Positions 7,281-9,827 of a stretch of 9,827 nucleotides of DNA are shown one piece after another; the stretch's first letter is position 1, and the number at the start of each line of letters is the position of its first letter. Below the pieces are notes generated by a model. It did not search any database, was not told the origin of the DNA, and saw only the letters and a list, made by a program, of their open reading frames with translations. Source of the stretch: an uncultured Desulfotignum sp. (lineage in GTDB: Bacteria > Desulfobacterota > Desulfobacteria > Desulfobacterales > Desulfobacteraceae); assembly GCA_937951975.1 (NCBI GenBank), contig CALGAJ010000257.1, forward strand, positions 1 to 9,827, in the 5' to 3' direction. The position numbers were made by a program, and so were the translations under genes.

Positions 7281-7319
7281 CCGATGCTGCCTGACAGGTG
7301 TTTCAGCAGACAGCATCGG
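7281..7319 (-). repeat. Strong intergenic hairpin between binding-protein and racemase-family genes
   Basis: CCGATGCTG (7281-7289) and CAGCATCGG (7311-7319) form a perfect 9-bp stem; after a one-base mismatch, CTG (7291-7293) can pair with CAG (7307-7309). It begins 10 nt after the stop of the solute-binding protein gene. On the minus strand the sequence after it is TAAAGAATTC, with no T-tract, so it is not a standard intrinsic terminator. It more likely protects the 3' end of a highly expressed binding-protein mRNA or partly attenuates the downstream enzyme genes. Confidence 0.6.
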
Positions 7320-7329
7320 CATCCATCAT

Positions 7330-8589
7330 TTATTTTTTAAACTGAATTTCTTTTTGCTTCCACTGATCCGGATAGACGATACTACCCTTGCCGTCAAAAT
7401 ACTGAATCACCGGAAAATAAAAATAATCGGAACCAACCACCGGGTCCGGCATGGATTCGGCTGTGTATTTGTATTCCTGCATGATGATAGCACCGTCTTC
7501 TTTGGTATAGGTAAGTTTACCCGTGTTCACCTCGGTCACCAGCACATCGTAAAAGGAATCACTGTCCAGTTTTCCATGTTTTTCAAGAACACGGTTTGCC
7601 ACTTTGATGAAAAAATTGGCATAATCATACACCAGCCCGCCGGATGTGGCACTGGGTGTGTATCCGTACTCCGCCTCGATCTGTTCAGCCCATTTTCTGG
7701 ACTCCGGCGTGGTGAGCTGCGGAATCATGTCCAGAACATAATTGGAACTGTTTCCGGTCATGCTGTACCAGTTTCCGGACCAGCCCAGTCCATCGGCCAC
7801 GATCAGAGATTTCAGCCCGACTTCAGAAATCTGTTTGATGAATCCGGTCATTGCGGCTGTCCCGGTAATCGTACCTGCCACCACACTGACCTCACCTTTT
7901 TTATATTTTCCCAGCAGCGGGTAATGGTCGGTCTGGGTGTTGGGAATATAATCTTCCGCATAGATTTCCCAGCCGGCCTCGGCAAAAGCGGCTTTCAACT
8001 GGCCGCAGAAACTGAGCCCCCAGTCGGTCTCTTCACCGTAAATAGCCACTCTGCGGTTTTCAGGGTTCCATTTCCCCTTCTGGATGGCATCCTCGATGGC
8101 TTCTACATACCCTTTCGCCAGCTTGCCCGGATCCGGCCACCCTTTTCCCCCAAAGTAGCTGAATTTGTCCGGGTCCGACAACCATTTGTCATTGATGGTT
8201 CCAGCAGCCCCCAGGGGAAAAAGCATCGGCACTTTGTAATTGCTCACCACATCCATCAGGGCCACTGAAACTGAGCTATGAACGTCATAGAACGCCACAT
8301 CGATCCCTTTTTTCTCGACCGCCTCTGAAAACGCGTTGGTGGCTTTGGCCGGATCGGACTGGGAATCGATCCATACGACCTCAATCTCATAATTTCCGAT
8401 TCGGTTGTCAACGGCCCCAAATGCCGTTTCAACGGCAGTTTTGGCTTCTTTCCCCCAAATGGCACTGTGCCCGGTCAAGGGGGCGGTGACCCCCACCTTC
8501 AATGTGTCTGCAACGGCAACCTGAAAACAGGTGAAAACAAAAAAAGCCACCAATACCGTGGTTGTCCTGGAAATAAATTTTCCCATCAT
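7330..8589 (-). CDS. Periplasmic substrate-binding protein of a branched-chain amino acid/amide-type ABC transporter (LivK-like)
   Basis: The 419-residue protein starts with a Sec signal peptide (basic MMGKFISR, a hydrophobic core, and a likely signal peptidase I site after AVA at residue 27). The mature part opens with LKVGVTAPLTGHSAIWGKE, the hallmark of the Leu/Ile/Val/amide binding-protein family (Peripla_BP_6 type), and continues with typical segments such as RRVAIYGEETDWG and GLVYDYANFFIKVANRV. It should capture a small solute in the periplasm and hand it to a membrane permease, but no permease or ATPase gene is in the window. AAGGAG (8595-8600) lies 5 nt before the first ATG and 8 nt before the second ATG codon, which follows directly, so either Met may be used. 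It is the first gene after the operator-rich leader and is followed by a hairpin, a layout common where the binding protein is made in excess. Aromatic residues are many (GWSGNWY, YFYFP), which would suit a quaternary ammonium ligand, but this is speculative. Confidence 0.88.
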   Translation of the reverse strand: MMGKFISRTTTVLVAFFVFTCFQVAVADTLKVGVTAPLTGHSAIWGKEAKTAVETAFGAVDNRIGNYEIEVVWIDSQSDPAKATNAFSEAVEKKGIDVAFYDVHSSVSVALMDVVSNYKVPMLFPLGAAGTINDKWLSDPDKFSYFGGKGWPDPGKLAKGYVEAIEDAIQKGKWNPENRRVAIYGEETDWGLSFCGQLKAAFAEAGWEIYAEDYIPNTQTDHYPLLGKYKKGEVSVVAGTITGTAAMTGFIKQISEVGLKSLIVADGLGWSGNWYSMTGNSSNYVLDMIPQLTTPESRKWAEQIEAEYGYTPSATSGGLVYDYANFFIKVANRVLEKHGKLDSDSFYDVLVTEVNTGKLTYTKEDGAIIMQEYKYTAESMPDPVVGSDYFYFPVIQYFDGKGSIVYPDQWKQKEIQFKK

Positions 8590-8622
8590 GACCTCTCCTT
8601 TTTGCGGTTAACGGTTCATTCC

Positions 8623-8651
8623 TTTGTAAGGAATTCATATGATGTTGTCAA
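8623..8651 (-). promoter_or_regulatory. Probable sigma-70-type promoter of the binding-protein gene
   Basis: On the minus strand a perfect -35 box TTGACA (8651 to 8646) is followed after exactly 17 nt by TACAAA (8628 to 8623), which matches 4 of 6 bases of the -10 consensus. Transcription would begin near 8616, about 27 nt before the start codon. One copy of the ATCATATGAA motif lies inside the spacer, so a bound regulator would block polymerase. Confidence 0.55.
8634..8643 (-). promoter_or_regulatory. Putative operator 1 (ATCATATGAA)
   Basis: The minus strand reads ATCATATGAA here, with the palindromic core CATATG at 8636-8641. It falls between the -35 and -10 boxes of the proposed binding-protein promoter. 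It is one of three identical 10-mers within 97 bp and is a natural target for the GntR/FadR-type regulator encoded just upstream. The assignment to that regulator is inferred from position only. Confidence 0.5.
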
Positions 8652-8657
8652 TAATAA

Positions 8658-8667
8658 ATCATATGAA
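8658..8667 (+). promoter_or_regulatory. Putative operator 2 (ATCATATGAA)
   Basis: An exact copy of the 10-mer in the opposite orientation to operator 1, centred 24 bp from it; the local palindrome is AATCATATGAAT apart from one mismatched pair. It lies just downstream of the extended -10 box at 8676-8684, where a repressor would block initiation or early elongation. Confidence 0.5.
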
Positions 8668-8675
8668 TATTCTAA

Positions 8676-8684
8676 ATTATAGCA
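8676..8684 (-). promoter_or_regulatory. Second, upstream promoter with extended -10 box
   Basis: On the minus strand TGCTATAAT (8684 to 8676) is a perfect extended -10 element, which can work with a poor -35 box; none is evident. The expected start is near 8669, directly upstream of operator 2. It would give a leader of about 80 nt ahead of the binding-protein gene. Confidence 0.4.
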
Positions 8685-8720
8685 TATAAATGTAAATAAA
8701 TATGGTTTTTAAGAAAATTC

Positions 8721-8730
8721 ATCATATGAA
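8721..8730 (+). promoter_or_regulatory. Putative operator 3 (ATCATATGAA)
   Basis: The third exact copy of the 10-mer is centred 63 bp from operator 2 (about six helical turns) and upstream of both proposed promoters. Such a distal site would suit co-operative binding or looping by a dimeric regulator. Confidence 0.45.
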
Positions 8731-8839
8731 ATAAAGGAGCCGAGGGACACTCCACACTGAATCGACCCCGAACGTATCATCCAGGGCCGCCGGATTCACT
8801 GCTGCAAACAAAAGGAATAAAGAGGTTAGAAGCGCCGGG
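8731..8839. other. Spacer between the regulator gene and the operator-rich leader
   Basis: This stretch follows the regulator's stop codon on the minus strand. GGAG (8736-8739) and CTCC (8750-8753) could form a 4-bp stem followed on the minus strand by TTTATTT, a very weak terminator candidate. I see no gene, promoter box or repeat here. Confidence 0.3.
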
Positions 8840-9562
8840 TCATGAAAAAGACTGTTTCATCGTATCCAGATGACTTCGCATACACCTGACCGCAGCCATC
8901 TCATTGCCGTCTTTTATGTGAGCCACGATCTGGCGGGCGGTTTCCACCGCTTTGATCCGATACTCATGTTTAAGGGTTTTTTGGGCCAGTTTGACCTGAG
9001 AATGATTGATGTGATGAATCAGTTCAATGATGATCGCCATCGCGGTCTGCCCGGTAGCCTGGCAGATCGCCCTGTGAAAATCCCTGTCCGCTTCAATGAA
9101 TTTCTGGTTGTCCCTAACATTTTTCTGAAGATGATCATACATGTCGACAATATTCCGGACCCCCACGTCATCGGCCCGGACTGCGGCCAGGCTCACGGCA
9201 CGACATTCCAGGAGTTCCCTGAGTTCGAGCAATTCAAACGGGGATGCATCTGCCAGATCCGATTCCAGGTCATTGAAAAAGGTACTGCTGAACGGCTGCT
9301 CTTTCTTGACATAAGTGCCGCTGCCGTGGATCACCTCGAGCATGCCCATCACTTCCAATGTATTGACCGCCTCCCGGACCGAGGAAATCCCGACACCGTA
9401 TTGTTCCGCCATGGTCGCCTGTGGAGGAAGCTTCTGACCCGGGCTCAGTTTCCCGGATTCGATCTCTTTTTTAATCCTTCTCACAACCATGGCAGGGGCG
9501 GATTCCTGCTTTTTTCCCGGAGCTGCCGGGGAATTGTCTGCTGTTTCCTTCACCGGATTCAT
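8840..9562 (-). CDS. GntR family transcriptional regulator, FadR subfamily (winged helix plus FCD domain)
   Basis: From ATG 9562 the protein has 240 residues, normal for the FadR subfamily. The N-terminal winged helix-turn-helix spans about residues 24-87 (VVRRIKKEIESGKLSPGQKLP, recognition region GVGISSVREAVNTLEVMGML, wing IHGSGTYV). A helical ligand-binding FCD domain follows, with FELLELRELLECRAVSLAA and the metal-site motif D-x3-H in EADRDFHRAI (Asp159, His163), and His231 near the end. The usual central histidine of the site appears replaced by alanine (Ala209) by my alignment by eye. The frame is also open to TTG 9592 (250 residues); ATG 9562 has AAGGA close upstream but spaced only 2 nt, so the start is uncertain. 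Such regulators typically repress nearby catabolic operons until a small carboxylic or amino acid binds. The three CATATG-centred sites downstream are likely targets; none occurs in its own upstream region. Confidence 0.87.
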   Translation of the reverse strand: MNPVKETADNSPAAPGKKQESAPAMVVRRIKKEIESGKLSPGQKLPPQATMAEQYGVGISSVREAVNTLEVMGMLEVIHGSGTYVKKEQPFSSTFFNDLESDLADASPFELLELRELLECRAVSLAAVRADDVGVRNIVDMYDHLQKNVRDNQKFIEADRDFHRAICQATGQTAMAIIIELIHHINHSQVKLAQKTLKHEYRIKAVETARQIVAHIKDGNEMAAVRCMRSHLDTMKQSFS

Positions 9563-9592
9563 TTTCCTTACATCAATATGATTTTCAGCCAA

Positions 9593-9766
9593 TGGCCATC
9601 ATCTGCACAATCATCTGACCGTCGATCACCTTACAACACAATTCTGTTGAAGGCAAATCCTATGACATGCTTGATCGGCCGTCATACCGATGATGTTCCC
9701 ATTCCCCTGTCTTTTATGGTACAATCATTTCATGAAGCACCATCTGAAACACAGAGGAGGTCCCTC
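9593..9766. other. Divergent intergenic region between regulator and rtcB-like gene
   Basis: The region holds the promoters of two divergent genes. On the regulator side the 8-mer ATCATCTG occurs twice with a 12-bp period (9598-9605 and 9610-9617), and CAACA/TGTTG (9634-9638 and 9645-9649) forms a small inverted repeat around CAATTC. No convincing minus-strand promoter was found, and no copy of the ATCATATGAA motif is present. Confidence 0.35.
9696..9725 (+). promoter_or_regulatory. Promoter of the rtcB-like gene
   Basis: TGGTACAAT (9717-9725) is an extended -10 box with 5 of 6 matches in the hexamer TACAAT. TTCCCA (9696-9701), 18 nt upstream, is a modest -35 candidate. A start near 9732 would give a leader of about 35 nt before the ATG at 9767. 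Confidence 0.45.
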
Positions 9767-9827
9767 ATGCATCTTGAACCGCTCGATCCATACCGGTGGC
9801 AGATTCCCAAAACCGGGCAGATGCGGG
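9767..9827 (+). CDS. rtcB: N-terminus of an RtcB-like RNA ligase, 3'-truncated by the window edge
   Basis: Only the first 20 codons are present: MHLEPLDPYRWQIP then KTGQMR. The YRW-x-IP segment followed by a G-x-MR motif is the usual N-terminus of RtcB, the GTP- and Mn-dependent ligase that joins 2',3'-cyclic phosphate or 3'-phosphate RNA ends to 5'-hydroxyl ends. The catalytic part lies outside the window. A near-perfect Shine-Dalgarno sequence, AGGAGG (9755-9760), sits 6 nt before the ATG, so the start is well supported. The gene is divergent from the regulator and probably not part of the catabolic cluster. The identification rests on a short segment. Confidence 0.65.
   Translation, partial: MHLEPLDPYRWQIPKTGQMR

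Noticed and set aside
7281..7319. Intrinsic terminator between the binding-protein and racemase-family genes
   Set aside because: The stem is strong but is not followed by a T-tract on the minus strand, so I kept it as a hairpin of uncertain role.
7354..8268. Long plus-strand open frame (304 codons) opposite the binding-protein gene
   Set aside because: It is a shadow of a clear periplasmic binding-protein gene that has signal peptide and ribosome binding site; no domain is visible in this frame.
1..9827. CRISPR array, insertion sequence, tRNA, rRNA or phage genes
   Set aside because: No regularly spaced repeats, transposase-like frames, terminal inverted repeats or tRNA cloverleaf were seen on either strand by eye.

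Overview
The window reads as chromosomal DNA of an anaerobic, moderately GC-rich bacterium. The mix of genes (a PyrK-type dihydroorotate dehydrogenase subunit, a YkgJ-type cysteine-rich protein, an SH3/NlpC-P60 lipoprotein, a corrinoid-type MttB methyltransferase homologue) suggests a sulfate-reducing Desulfobacterota member of Desulfobacteraceae style. That assignment is an impression from gene content and protein style, not a database match.

Region 1 (1-3525, plus strand) is a compact housekeeping operon: the 3' part of pyrK, then pyrE, a cysteine-rich YkgJ/UPF0153-like protein, and an SH3/NlpC-P60 peptidoglycan hydrolase lipoprotein. Gaps are short, and the last two reading frames touch or nearly touch. 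It ends in an AT-rich intergenic stretch (3526-3737) that separates it from a convergent cluster.

Region 2 (3738-9592, minus strand) is a catabolic cluster. In order of transcription it holds a GntR/FadR-family regulator, a periplasmic solute-binding protein of the branched-chain amino acid/amide type, a proline racemase-superfamily enzyme with a Ser/Cys active-site pair, an MttB-family methyltransferase without pyrrolysine, and an ornithine cyclodeaminase/mu-crystallin-family oxidoreductase that lacks the cyclodeaminase aspartate. The last three genes are tightly packed; methyltransferase and oxidoreductase overlap by 4 nt. The leader of the binding-protein gene holds three copies of the 10-mer ATCATATGAA. 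One lies in the spacer of a TTGACA promoter and one directly downstream of an extended -10 box, which looks like the operator set of the adjacent regulator. A strong hairpin without a T-tract separates the binding-protein gene from the enzyme genes.

The best working idea, which is inference, is that the cluster imports and breaks down an N-methylated proline-type compound (such as proline betaine or a hydroxyproline betaine) or another quaternary amine. The MttB homologue would remove a methyl group to a corrinoid protein, the racemase-family protein would act at the alpha carbon of the imino acid, and the mu-crystallin-family protein would reduce or oxidise a cyclic imine such as pyrroline-2-carboxylate. 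No corrinoid protein, corrinoid reductase, permease or transport ATPase is in the window, so the system must draw on genes elsewhere.

Region 3 (9593-9827) is a divergent intergenic region followed by the first 20 codons of a plus-strand gene that resembles rtcB (RNA ligase), with a strong ribosome binding site and an extended -10 promoter.
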